Assembly: GCA_019677205.1 (NCBI GenBank)
Contig: JAAMXY010000738.1
Span: 26,599-90,598 of the forward strand
Length of the DNA stretch: 64,000 nt
Reading direction: 5' to 3'
DNA from: Pinguiococcus pyrenoidosus
Taxonomy: Eukaryota; Sar; Pinguiophyceae; Pinguiochrysidales; Pinguiochrysidaceae
In this document: positions 54,301 through 63,909 of the stretch, in pieces
Numbering within the stretch: position 1 is the first letter of the stretch
How the letters are laid out: each line of letters starts with the position of its first letter
Notes under the pieces: generated by a model
The model's database searches: none
Told to the model about the DNA's origin: nothing
The model's input: the letters and a program-made list of their open reading frames with translations, nothing else
Position numbers and translations under genes: made by a program

Positions 54301-55990
54301 TCGCGGCGGAGGTCTGGGCTCCTGAGGTCGATGCCTTCGCCTTCTGCCCGACTTGAAAGGAAAGCTGCTCCATGAAGCTCATCAGAGGCTTGAAAATGTT
54401 CGCCATGGCGGATGCCCCTGCGCCAGGGCCTGCGCGGCTGTCCCGCCTGGAGAGCGCCGCCGCCGAATGCTGCATGGCCGTCCCAAAAGCTCGCCGAAGG
54501 AGACATCGGATCGCATCGAGAAACAGATGGGGGACTCGGTAGACAAGCTGCGCGAGCACTTCGTGTCCGCCTTCCTGCCGCGACGCGAATTGCGCCAGCC
54601 GGACTTCGTTGATGCCGAAGCTGCTGCATATCAGGGGGCCGTCGGTTGGCTGCCGCAGGGTGACTAAGAACTCCTCCCAAGCGCTCTTCAGGTTCTGACA
54701 CTTTCGCGTTGTCTTCGTGAGCTGAGTCAGCAGCTGTCGCATCAGGCCGCTGCCCAGCGAGGCCCAGGTTCCCGCATGAAGGCACTCGATGGCGAACTTT
54801 CGCACTTCCGGCAGCAGAATGAAATCGTTCAGGGCCTGGACGCCCTGTCGCAGCGACGTCTCCCCCGCACGGTCATTCAGAAGCGTGCGGAGCAGGTCCA
54901 TCACATTCGACTCGCACCGGCGCACATCTTCCTCGAGAAACCTGCCGACAGCAACAGCGTACGTGAGATTCAGGTTCAGGTTTTCTGTTGGGCCTGCGCC
55001 GTGAGACTTCCCTACCTTCGTTGTAGTTGATTGGAGTGCGCAGTTGCCGCTTTGTGCGCTTTCCCCACCGGTGCAGATCCGGAGAGACCTCCGTCCTTCG
55101 TGGGCGGGATCAGCGCCCGAGGATCGGAGCCCTTCGCCCTCTCCGAGGGGGTCTTTCCCGGCTTCGGGCCCGTTGGATGGGAGCCATCTTCGAGCACTTC
55201 TTCCTCTCCCGATGACGATGACGCGTCATCATCAGTGCTCTTCCCCGCAGACCTTGCGCTGGATTCTGCTGATTTCGCCGCCCTCGAGGTATCGGTGCTG
55301 GCTGCGGACCTGGGCACCAGGCTTGCCACGCTGCTCGTTCTGCTCCGTGCTGGTATGGGGTCTTGCGGCAGGAACGACGCCTTGATGCCCTGCACCATCG
55401 GAGCGCACTCTTGGTTCTGCAGCCAGCTCCTCGGACCAAACGAGTCGGTGCAATAGAGCTTCAGCAGGACTTTCGGCCACAAGCTCTCGTCCCTACGTGG
55501 AAGGCGGTGGCCAAGCCCGCGAGTTCAGCGGATTGTCGAACGCCACCAAACACAAACGACGGAAACACGCACCTGAACGCACGGTGAATGAGCCGACAGC
55601 CCAGTACACCATGGGCACTCTTTACAGCTCGGGGCACATGCTTCGAGCCACTGTCGTAAAACAGCGTCTTCTCCAGGGCAGACAACGCCCAAGCTTCCCG
55701 AAAGAGCGCTGGCAGAGCTTCGCTCAGCTCTCTGAGCGCCCGAGCCGCTTCCGACTTGCCACAGCCTGCCTTGGCCGACGAAGCGTCGGCCAGCAGACTC
55801 TGGAGCGCTCTCTTGGCCTCTTCGGGCCGAGATTGCTGCCACGCTTCCTTAAGCGCCCTTGAAGCATTGTCTGCGAAAGCGTATTTTTCGTGGGTTTGAG
55901 TGTCTTGAAAGTGAACTTGGCGAATCGGAACTTGCTGTCACCTGCGTTTAACTTGCTGGCGACTGCAGCGTCAGGCGCTTTGCTGGACAT
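48317..55990 (-). CDS. INTS1: Integrator complex subunit 1
   Basis: INTS1 is the largest scaffold of the Integrator complex, which cleaves snRNA and promoter-proximal RNA polymerase II transcripts. Four exons, 55990-55942, 55870-55573, 55492-55016 and 54941-48317, join in phase to 2482 aa (human about 2190). Blocks align in order with animal INTS1: LWPKVLLKLYCTDSFGPRSW near residue 115, SNVMDLLRTLLNDR near 285, VLVALAAWAPRSVGLKLWNE with PTFRCLMQMSV near 1030, LNIGSRLRGSREPDF near 1295, DALQVETDPTILLIYLEAL further on, and a C-terminal HEAT-like part with FMRILPLLYDALEQD. Inserts are low-complexity: a Ser/Lys-rich stretch near 160-230 and an Arg-rich disordered region near 640. The huge last exon lacks introns, while the N-terminus is split three times. 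Confidence 0.93.
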
Positions 55991-57599
55991 TTTGCTGCGC
56001 AGGCCGGAATCGGCGTCAGATCGCCGCGTTCATCTCGCACTCTTCCGGGCTTTTCTCCAGCGACGCTCAACGATTCGCGCTCTCTGCCCCCTGGAATGCG
56101 CTGCCGTACAACATGAATTTGAGCTGAGCACAGCGATGACGAACGAAGTGCCAATTTGCGCCGCAATCGATGGTTTCTTTGTGGCGTCCTGAAATATCCG
56201 CGATGCGGAGCTGTATCATAGCGCAACAAAGCATAATTTTGTTTTCATCGTCGGATGCATCGCGAGATCCGGGGATCTTTGGGCGCCAACGTGAACACCG
56301 CCCGATGTTGCGGCAGATTCCGAGACTCCATGGATGAAGGCGTGTGAATTGCAGCCATAGCTCCAGAAGACTTTGTGACTTGAACAGATCGAGGAAAGAA
56401 ACAGGCAAGAGAGAGGTGAGCGCCAGGCACGGTGAAGGTTGGCGAGTTGCGGCAATCGGATTTCGGAGCTGGCGCGATCTGCACTTGATTCCCAATGGTT
56501 CCTTCTAGAAGTGAGGAAGGGCATCTACATGCGCACTGTTCGATGTCTGCTCAGCCCCCAAATCATCAATCAATCACTACATCGCCAGGCAAGGCAAAGC
56601 AAAGCAAACCTCGAACGATGGTCGAGACTCCGCGGAGTGCAGCAACCTATGTGCAGCTGCCTTCTCAAGTATCCCAGCCTCATAACGCAATGGCTGGGTC
56701 CGCTGCAGAAGTATCTCTCATCATGTGGAAGATCGCGCCGTAGAACAACTCGACGGCGCTGCAGTTCTCGGCGGTCAGAACTTGCGAAGCTTCGCAGTCA
56801 GCGCGGACACCGAAGCCAGGGATTTCGCCACAAAGCAGCGCCGCGTGGGCACTCGTGCAGACGTAGAAGACGCAGCACAAATCTTATCGTGCCGAAGATC
56901 GGTACCGAGCGGGAGGCCGCTAGACAGGCTTAGCAAGCCGGAGCAGCTGGGAATTGCGTTCCTATGGCGTCGCTTTCCTTTTTCGCCACGCTGTCATCCG
57001 CATTGTGATGGGCAGGGGTCCGTCCAGACGCCAACATGCACCCCACACAGCCACACCTTCAGTCTCCACACATTGCTGGAGAGCGGACGTGCGCCCAAAA
57101 ATGAGTCAAAGGGCTGTGCGGCGCCCTCCCCCGGAAGAACCGGATGGAGCCTTCTGGATCTTCTCCGAAGGTGTACACTATAAGCCCATCAGCTGAGCCT
57201 AGGCCGCATAGTGTTGCATCGTCCTCTGCGGATTGACGAATACCAACTCTCTGAGTTCGAGACGCTTCCTCAAACGTTTTGAAATTTTGGAAATTCTCTG
57301 GAAGCTTCTTCGACGGTTACTTTCTCCGGAGAGTTCAGGAAGCTTCCAGAACTCCAGTTTTCACTTTCGGTTGCTCCTCCCATAGATACGCCACTCAAGG
57401 CACATCTTATCTACCAAAACTATGGTCCTTGATTAGTTGCGAGAGAAGATTTTCTGCGAACAAAAGATCTTCGAGCTCAGCGCCCTCCGCAGACCTCGCC
57501 TCCACAGCCGTTGCCGAGAACAGCGTCCAGCACTCCAGCCAGCAGCCAGCAACCCGCAGCCAGCAGTCAGCAGCCAGCAGCCAGCAAGCAGCAGCCATC
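55991..57599. other. Gene-free region, 1.6 kb
   Basis: It separates the INTS1 start from the SDR start. Short frames show no family motif or consistent splicing. The last ~70 bp (57530-57597) are CAGCCAGCAGC-type repeats directly before the SDR ATG. No E2F-like box is found. Confidence 0.45.
57530..57597. repeat. CCAGCAG imperfect repeat before SDR start
   Basis: AGCCAGCAGCCAGCAACCCG and similar units fill the presumed 5' UTR. They are in frame with the coding region and could encode Ser-Gln repeats if an upstream start were used. Confidence 0.7.
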
Positions 57600-58442
57600 A
57601 TGATGCCAACGAAGCCCAACAAGACCATCCTCATCATCGGCGCCGGCGGCCCCACGGGCGCCCTGGCCGCCATGTACGCCGCCAGCAAGGGCTACGTCGT
57701 CAAGGCCGGCAGCCGATCCGGCTCCATTCCTGAGCGCCTCGTTGGGGTGGACGGCATCGTGCCAGTTGCCGCCGACGCCACGGACCTCGCCTCCCTCAGA
57801 GCCGCTTCCCAAGGCTGCGACGCCGTGATCTTCGCCGCCAGCCAGAGCCGCAACGCCAAGCACCGTGCCAGCAGCAACGCCCAGACCGTGGACCGTGATG
57901 GCGCGCGCAAGGCGGCCGAGGCCTGCATTGCCGAACGAGTGCCGCGCTTCATGCTCATCTCTTCGGCGGTGGCCAGCAAGCCCAACAGCGGCATGCACCG
58001 CTTCCTGAACTTCATGGAGGGCAATCAAGTGATCACCATGAAGTTCCACGGCGAGGTGGCTGTCCGCAAGCTCTACGCCGACCTGGAGGAGTCTGATCTG
58101 AGCTACACGATCGTCCGTCCAGGCGGCCTCACCGACAAAGCGCCGCTCGGCCCCGCGCAACTGCAGCTCGGCATCAACGACGAGCTGGCCGGGTATGTGA
58201 GCCGCGAGGACGTCGCCGCTCTCGTCGTCGAGGCGATCGACTCCGACGACCTGCGCAACTCCACCTTTGAGGTCTTCAACTACGGCACGGCCGCTCGCGT
58301 GGGCAAGTTCGGCATGCCAAAGACCTTGCTGTGGCTGGCCACGGGGCATCCGCTCACGAGGACCACTTGGCGGCCGGTGGCCACCTGGTCTGGCCTTTTT
58401 GAGACGGTGCCGATGATGCGAGATGCGAACATGTCCTTCTGA
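57600..58442 (+). CDS. Atypical short-chain dehydrogenase (NAD(P)-binding)
   Basis: This is a 280-aa Rossmann-fold protein of the atypical SDR/NmrA group, members of which bind NADPH and act as reductases, chaperones or redox sensors, several of them in plastids. TILIIGAGGPTGALAAMYAA gives the nucleotide-binding GxGGxTG loop, GIVPVAADATDLASLRAA the second strand pair, and CDAVIFAASQSRN the following turn. FMLISSAVASKP, HGEVAVRKLYADLEESDLSY and TIVRPGGL complete the fold; the classical YxxxK pair is not evident, as in many atypical members. The start is the ATG pair at 57600. The frame is open further upstream through the CAG repeat without a better start, so a leader encoded by an upstream exon cannot be excluded. 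Confidence 0.8.
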   Translation: MMPTKPNKTILIIGAGGPTGALAAMYAASKGYVVKAGSRSGSIPERLVGVDGIVPVAADATDLASLRAASQGCDAVIFAASQSRNAKHRASSNAQTVDRDGARKAAEACIAERVPRFMLISSAVASKPNSGMHRFLNFMEGNQVITMKFHGEVAVRKLYADLEESDLSYTIVRPGGLTDKAPLGPAQLQLGINDELAGYVSREDVAALVVEAIDSDDLRNSTFEVFNYGTAARVGKFGMPKTLLWLATGHPLTRTTWRPVATWSGLFETVPMMRDANMSF

Positions 58443-58985
58443 GCAGGCCACTACTAAGCCTGCCAGTCGGTCGCGCGAGGATCTGCTGCAAAGCTCTGCC
58501 TCAGCTGCCCAAGCCAACGATTGCAGTGATCATCCAGCGTAGTAAGGCGTCGCGGGGACGTGAGCGCGCAACAGCAGTCGCAGAGTAGCGTCGGCGCCTG
58601 TAGCGAGGGAGCATCGCGGAGTTGACGAGTGACTAGTATAGCTTGACGAGTGAGACTACTGAAGACAGTTCTTCTGACAAAACCTCCCGCGCTTCTGTTG
58701 GCCCGTTCACCTTTCTCAGATGCCCTGGGATTCCGGATCGGGACAGGCTCGCACACTTCAGCAATCACGTCAAACACCAGCTTTCTTTTGCAGCTGCTGA
58801 CACTCCCCATCTCTGTGTCGGCACAGCAGACTTTTGGGTGTGCGTATGGCGCCGCCCGGCCAAGCGCAACATCAGCTGATTCTACCCGACTTGACCGTTG
58901 AGACCGTTTCAATTGGTAATATTTTTATTTAAATATACTTTTTAGTAGTATATTTTCCTACAGAAAATGAAACGTCTGTTTCAAG
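58443..58985. other. Intergenic region before the FANCA-like gene
   Basis: No gene is seen. An AT-rich island with TTTTTATTTAAATATAC near 58922-58938 precedes the E2F-like box and resembles the AT block in the RPB6 promoter. Confidence 0.4.
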
Positions 58986-58993
58986 TTCCCGCC
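58986..58993 (+). promoter_or_regulatory. E2F-like box TTCCCGCC
   Basis: This box lies about 130 bp upstream of the FANCA-like ATG. It is shorter than the others (TTCCCGCC within AAGTTCCCGCCAATTTTC). Confidence 0.45.
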
Positions 58994-59125
58994 AATTTTC
59001 ATCAATTTCATCATCTTCATTTTCTTCGTTTCCCACGTCTCTCTCTCTCTTTGCCATCGACCGAGCGCGGTTCGCGGCATTTGGCCGAGTGCGACTTCAT
59101 CCGGCGGTCCCTCCACATTTCCGCC

Positions 59126-62100
59126 ATGGACGAACTGGTCGCCTTCGTGCGTCGAACGAATGCCGGTCTGCGACAATCGCCGCAAAGAAAGCGCCAGCGC
59201 GTGGAATCCGGCAACGTTGATCCGTCTTCGACGGACAAGACAAGCGCGCAGAGGGTGGCTCGAGTCCTCGAGAGCTTCGCTGAAGGCTTAGCGACCTCAG
59301 CGACGGCTAAAGAGTGGGAAAAGAAGCGGTCCGGCTACTTTTTCGAGATGGAAGACGCGTTCTGCAACGCCAAAGCAGACGCGCGCCTTCGGAGAGTCGC
59401 TGCGGAAGAGTGCCTGGCTCGCGCAGAGGGCATGTGCGCAGCGTGGTACCTGCACGAGACGCAGCTCCTGAGCCTCCAGGATCTGGTGTGCGAGATGGCC
59501 ACAATCGCAGATGCAGAGAGCGCGGCGCGCAAGGTCTGCGACTTGTTCGAGCTCGTGCAGACGGGCGACAACTCCGAGAAAGAAGCTGGCGGTTCCCAAT
59601 CCTCAGGAGGGGGCACCTCGCAGCAAGAGGGCGATCGCAAGCGCCCGTGGATCCGGCTTCACCGGAAAACCGCAATGAAGATCACGATCTCGCTACTCCG
59701 GATAGCGTTCGGACCGGCCGCGACCATGGACGTGAACTTGCCAGACATCGCTGTGACCGAGGACGAAGACAAGAGAGTCAAGATTGAAGCTGTCCTGGAG
59801 CAGCTGGGGTTGAGGCCCAGCCCTCAGCGGCTCAAGACGAGGTGCGGTATGATGAGCCTGCAAGTCTTGATCCGCGCTTGCTTGACCGAGGCCGAAGACA
59901 TCTGCGAAGCGGGAAAGCGCCGCTTGAGCGTTGCGTTCTGCAACTGGGATCGGCTTGACCTCGCCAGCGCCGCGAGCTTAGACGGCGAGCCGTTGAGAGA
60001 TTTTCTGACGTACGTCCATGACGTTTTGTACAAGCTCGTGGGAGCGGAATGCGTGGACCAGCTCATTGATCGCTGCGTGGTTGCTGCATCTCCGAGCGCC
60101 CTCGGCCCTGCAACAATCCAAGGGCATGTCTCCGAAGGAACCTCAAGCCAGGAGTCGGCAGATTCGTGCAGAGCTGCCCTTGCTTCGGGCTGCCTGCTTC
60201 TGACGACCTCTGCGATGCGGAGCTTTTCCCACATGGGACTCGACAACGCGCTGAAACTGCTCCAGTGCTGCACGGACCTGGCGCATCGCGCCGTGGAGAG
60301 CAATGCCCCGTCCCTCCTCGCGGTGGCCATTCGTTTGGCGCAGCACATCGAAGTATCTGGTCGGGAAACGAAAGAGCTGGCTGAGCTTGTTCGCGACACC
60401 TGTCCCGTCGAGCCTCCGCTCTTCCGGCAGTTGGTGCGCAGCGCGATCTTCCAGGCTTGGTTTGATAGCTGCTTCCGCAAGGACAGGAGCTGTGAAGTTG
60501 ACGATGCAGCACTTGACACCTTGCCGAGGACCGACGCGCAGCAGAACAAGCTTCGGCTCTGGATTTCGTGCTCCACGGCAGCAAACAGCAACGATGTCAA
60601 GGTGGTTGCCTCCAGCGGCGTCGACCGAGAGAGCATTCGCGTAAAAGGAACGGCGGACGTGAGAGCCGCCAAGTCCGATAGTCGGGGACTCCCTGGCACC
60701 CGGAAATGCCTTCGGATCTCGGTGGGGAGCACCGTCGACTGCTTCAGCATCGCTGCCAAGGCCAAGCTCCGGATCTTGTGTGCTGCGCTCAGCGAGGTGG
60801 TGGCCGACGAACAGGAGATGGTGAATGCGGACGCCCTCAACCTCTTCCTCTCCCGGCTCAAGCAGCATCGGCACACGGCCTCGGAATTGGTGCAGGACTT
60901 CTTGGATGTCGCTCGATCGCGAGTAGCCGACATTCAGAGCATCAAGGACAACGCCACTGTGCTCCATGATCGTGCACGCGGCGAGGCGGCGTGCCCCCCC
61001 GACGTGCTCAGCCAGGTGGCCTGCTTCTTGCGGAAGTTCGAAGAGTCCAAGAGAATCCCAGAGACGCTCTTCACGCTCATCACGTTCCATCCCCTGAAAT
61101 GGCAGTCGGCGAAGAAGGCGCTGCTGCGCGTCCCGCCGGCTCGTAGCATGCTGTCAGCAGGGGCCCAGGCGACGCAGCAGCCGATTCGGCTCGACCCGAC
61201 GCTTCGCACCCGGAAGCAGATGGTGTCGGAGCTTTTCAAGGCCGGGTATCTGTCCGCAAAGGAAGCTGAGGAGTTTAAGCGGGACTACGCCGTCCTCGTG
61301 GACTTTTGCCGATCTGCGAAGCGCAGCGCCGAGGAAGGATTCGGCCTTCCGACCTGGACCGGAGAGCATTTCCTGGCCCTTTGCCGCGAGAATGGCAGCG
61401 CGACGGAGACGCTGAGCCTGGTCTTCCAGAACTTCAATCAGCTTGTTCTACTCAGCAGCTTCTCCGCGAAGCAGCCTTCGGATCCGAACGCAAGGCAGGG
61501 GAGAACGGCGTTGAGCGATATCCTAAGCGCGTTTGGCACGCTTTGCGGCCGGGCCCGGGCAGAAGTCGAGATCAAGGGGGAACCTGGCAGGCCGAGAGGG
61601 CGCGGTTTGACTGGCGCCTCGCACCATGCACTTCGTGGCTTCTGCAAGAAGATCTTGCAGGCGGTGGAGGCTTGCGTGTATTCTGGCGAATCGGCACCTG
61701 CAGGTGGGAAGGAAAATGAGGTCCAAAGCGCCGCGAATGCGCGGGCGAGGAGCAGCCGAAAGCAATGGCCTGCGATGGCGCTGCTGACGGCGCTGTGGGA
61801 CGCGTGGCCAGAGCTCGCCGGCTTCACAGCAGAAGAGGCCTGCAAGCTCATGTGCTGCGATGCGTGGGAGGCAATCAGCCCGCAGAAGCAGAGCGCAGCA
61901 GTGCTCGTCTACGCCTCGGCGGCCATCCGCCGCTCCAAATCCTCGGCGACTGGGAATCCTGCAGACCTGAGAATAGGGAACGGGAGCACCGGTGACGCAA
62001 GCTTCGCTTGTCCATCCAAGCAGCCGTGCATGTCCGATCTCTCGAAGAGGGTCCTGCAGCGGCTTCAGTGCGGAAGGGACGGCATCGCCCAGGTGCTGTC

Positions 62101-62548
62101 CGTCAGTGCCCTCCTGGCATGCATCTTGGCGGCAGCGCGGACGTTTGACGCGGCGGACGGCGCCAGCGCTTGCTGCTTGCCGCGGCGCCTTCAGCATGTC
62201 CTCGCCTGGAACGCCATGCGGCTTCTGAACCTCCTTCAGCTGGGTCTCTCCGGCAAGCTCCTCGCTCAAGTCGGGGGAAAGGCCATCACCGCTTCCAAGG
62301 CTGCGGTGCCCGCGGCGCAGGCCTACTTCGGCACGAAGAGCGCGTCCGAGATGGCGCAGCGAGCGGATCTCACCGTGAAGGACGTGTTTGAGCTGGAGTG
62401 TCGGGTGGAGCTGGCGCTAGCGAACCGCTCGCGACGCGGCAGGGGGGAGCCTCGCTGTGCGCTTCCTGTCATGAACGTGGTGGGCCTCGCTGGCCTCCCG
62501 CTCGGCAGCCACATGCGCAGAGAAACGATGCCGCCGACTTGGAAGTAA
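59126..62548 (+). CDS. FANCA: FANCA-like Fanconi anaemia core protein
   Basis: In animals FANCA is a scaffold of the Fanconi core complex that monoubiquitinates FANCD2/FANCI during crosslink repair. A single exon gives 1140 aa. Motif order around residues 450-700 matches animal FANCA: AIFQAWFDSCFRKD, then LVQDFLDVARSRVADIQ, then FLRKFEESKRIPETLFTL followed by ITFHPLKWQSAKKALLRVP, and a segment VSELFKAGYLSAKEAEEF in the place of the animal FIESLKRADKIP segment. The rest is alpha-helical and weakly conserved, and the protein is shorter than the ~1450-aa animal form. An in-frame upstream ATG at 58967 would place the E2F-like box inside the coding region, so 59126 (MDELVAFVRRTNAG) is preferred. 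The assignment comes from motif memory without a profile search. Confidence 0.72.
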   Translation: MDELVAFVRRTNAGLRQSPQRKRQRVESGNVDPSSTDKTSAQRVARVLESFAEGLATSATAKEWEKKRSGYFFEMEDAFCNAKADARLRRVAAEECLARAEGMCAAWYLHETQLLSLQDLVCEMATIADAESAARKVCDLFELVQTGDNSEKEAGGSQSSGGGTSQQEGDRKRPWIRLHRKTAMKITISLLRIAFGPAATMDVNLPDIAVTEDEDKRVKIEAVLEQLGLRPSPQRLKTRCGMMSLQVLIRACLTEAEDICEAGKRRLSVAFCNWDRLDLASAASLDGEPLRDFLTYVHDVLYKLVGAECVDQLIDRCVVAASPSALGPATIQGHVSEGTSSQESADSCRAALASGCLLLTTSAMRSFSHMGLDNALKLLQCCTDLAHRAVESNAPSLLAVAIRLAQHIEVSGRETKELAELVRDTCPVEPPLFRQLVRSAIFQAWFDSCFRKDRSCEVDDAALDTLPRTDAQQNKLRLWISCSTAANSNDVKVVASSGVDRESIRVKGTADVRAAKSDSRGLPGTRKCLRISVGSTVDCFSIAAKAKLRILCAALSEVVADEQEMVNADALNLFLSRLKQHRHTASELVQDFLDVARSRVADIQSIKDNATVLHDRARGEAACPPDVLSQVACFLRKFEESKRIPETLFTLITFHPLKWQSAKKALLRVPPARSMLSAGAQATQQPIRLDPTLRTRKQMVSELFKAGYLSAKEAEEFKRDYAVLVDFCRSAKRSAEEGFGLPTWTGEHFLALCRENGSATETLSLVFQNFNQLVLLSSFSAKQPSDPNARQGRTALSDILSAFGTLCGRARAEVEIKGEPGRPRGRGLTGASHHALRGFCKKILQAVEACVYSGESAPAGGKENEVQSAANARARSSRKQWPAMALLTALWDAWPELAGFTAEEACKLMCCDAWEAISPQKQSAAVLVYASAAIRRSKSSATGNPADLRIGNGSTGDASFACPSKQPCMSDLSKRVLQRLQCGRDGIAQVLSVSALLACILAAARTFDAADGASACCLPRRLQHVLAWNAMRLLNLLQLGLSGKLLAQVGGKAITASKAAVPAAQAYFGTKSASEMAQRADLTVKDVFELECRVELALANRSRRGRGEPRCALPVMNVVGLAGLPLGSHMRRETMPPTWK

Positions 62549-62580
62549 TCAAGAAAGGTGTTTCCGGCTTCTGGCGCTCG

Positions 62581-63759
62581 CTACGGCGCAGACTTGGCGA
62601 TCTCTTCGTTGATTTCCCTTTCCAGCTCGCGAATCTTCTGTTGGTTGGCGCCAAGGTGACTTTCCTTACGACATTCCCGGGTACATGCCCGCGCCGCGGT
62701 CCAGCGCTGCAGGCTCTTGAGAATCCTGACCTTGAGGAAGAGAGCCTTCACCAGGAACTTGATCCTGCTCTCTTCCCCCAGCGAGTGGAAGATCCGGCAG
62801 CACGGCGTGATGTAGCTCAGCGCGGGGAGCGCCTTGCCCTCAAGGAAGAGCATCCACGCGCAGTTGTACAGGGCCTTGGCCTCGGATTCCTCGAGACCCT
62901 CCAGCGCGCCGCGATGCGCAGCTTTCAAGAAGTGGCGGAAGGCGGCGTCGTAGTCCCTCCTCGCCGATGCGCGACGGCCTTCCCCGAGGGCCTCCTCGCA
63001 CTCCCCCAGGTCCGCAAAGGCCGCCCGGACGTCGTCGCTTTCGGCCGCGAGCGCCTGGAAGCGGTCCCGCCGCAAGCTGCGCAGCGTCCTGATGTCTCCC
63101 TCGAACGTGGACACGACTGCGATCAACTGGCCATGGAGCTCACACAGGGACATGGGCGCCCTCAGGTCGGTGGCCGCCTGAATGAGGTGCAGCAGAACCT
63201 GCGCGCGCTGCTGGGGGACATGGAAATGCTCGGTGCTGTGCGGGTTCGTGCCGAACTCCACGTCGTGGAGCTCGCACAGCTTCTCTCGCTCTCGGTACGC
63301 CGCGTCCACGATCTCGTAGTGATCCAGAGCCTCCAAAGCTTCCTTCAGTACGAGTTTCGCCGCCTCCGGGTCCTTCCGGTTGTTCGCGTCCGCCGTGCAG
63401 AGGTTGCTGCCGTGCGTCATCAGCGCCTGCACCTTCAGCCCCAGCAGCTCCATGTGCTGCTCCAGCGCGGTCCTGTCGGCCTGGAAGACCAGCGAGCTCG
63501 CATCCTCGTAATCAAGCGGCGGCAGCAGCTTCTCGATGGCCTCCAACACCTCGGGAATCTGCACCGGCGGCCGCGCCGCATCTCCCGGCGCCCTCGCCGC
63601 GTCGCGCACGGTCTGGCGCAAGCCACTCAGCGTCTCGCGAAAGCTCTGCGCATTGCTCGGCGGCTGCGTGCGGACCGCGTCCAGCGCCTCGTACGGATTC
63701 GACCCCGGCCGCCCGCCCGGAGGGGGCCAGTGGCCGCCCTCCGGCGTCGCAGTCGCCAT
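62581..63759 (-). CDS. Unknown helical, TPR-like protein
   Basis: A single exon gives 392 aa from the ATG at 63759 (MATATPEGGHWPPPGG). The N-terminal ~80 residues are Pro/Ala-rich. The remainder is predicted all-helical: EALDHYEIVDAAYREREKLC, EHFHVPQQRAQVLLHLIQAA, then a TPR-like pair (RDYDAAFRHFLKAAHRGALE and ALYNCAWMLFLEGKALPAL) and a C-terminal coiled coil (NQQKIRELEREINEEIAK). I know no named family with these features. The gene converges on the FANCA-like gene with 32 bp between stops and is preceded by the six-copy element at 63765-63909. Confidence 0.65.
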   Translation of the reverse strand: MATATPEGGHWPPPGGRPGSNPYEALDAVRTQPPSNAQSFRETLSGLRQTVRDAARAPGDAARPPVQIPEVLEAIEKLLPPLDYEDASSLVFQADRTALEQHMELLGLKVQALMTHGSNLCTADANNRKDPEAAKLVLKEALEALDHYEIVDAAYREREKLCELHDVEFGTNPHSTEHFHVPQQRAQVLLHLIQAATDLRAPMSLCELHGQLIAVVSTFEGDIRTLRSLRRDRFQALAAESDDVRAAFADLGECEEALGEGRRASARRDYDAAFRHFLKAAHRGALEGLEESEAKALYNCAWMLFLEGKALPALSYITPCCRIFHSLGEESRIKFLVKALFLKVRILKSLQRWTAARACTRECRKESHLGANQQKIRELEREINEEIAKSAP

Positions 63760-63764
63760 CCGCC

Positions 63765-63909
63765 TACTTTTCAAGACGCAGACGGCGAAGTGCCTACTGA
63801 TCAAGATAAGATGTCTACTGTTCGAGACATAAATGAAGATTGTGTATATTTTTCAAGATTTGGTATACCGTTCGAGATGCTTGTTCCATTTTTGTATACT
63901 TTTCAAGAT
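63765..63909. promoter_or_regulatory. Six-copy TACTKTTCRAGAT element with alternating spacing
   Basis: Copies start at 63765, 63795, 63816, 63847, 63866 and 63897, all in the same orientation: TACTTTTCAAGA, TACTGATCAAGAT, TACTGTTCGAGAC, TATTTTTCAAGAT, TACCGTTCGAGAT and TACTTTTCAAGAT. Start-to-start distances are 30, 21, 31, 19 and 31 bp. The array begins 5 bp upstream of the minus-strand ATG at 63759, so it covers that gene's 5' UTR and promoter. Confidence 0.65.

Noticed and set aside
58967-59125. Upstream ATG of the FANCA-like frame (53 extra residues)
   Set aside because: It would put the E2F-like box within the coding sequence, and the extra peptide is His/Phe/Leu-rich with no resemblance to the family.
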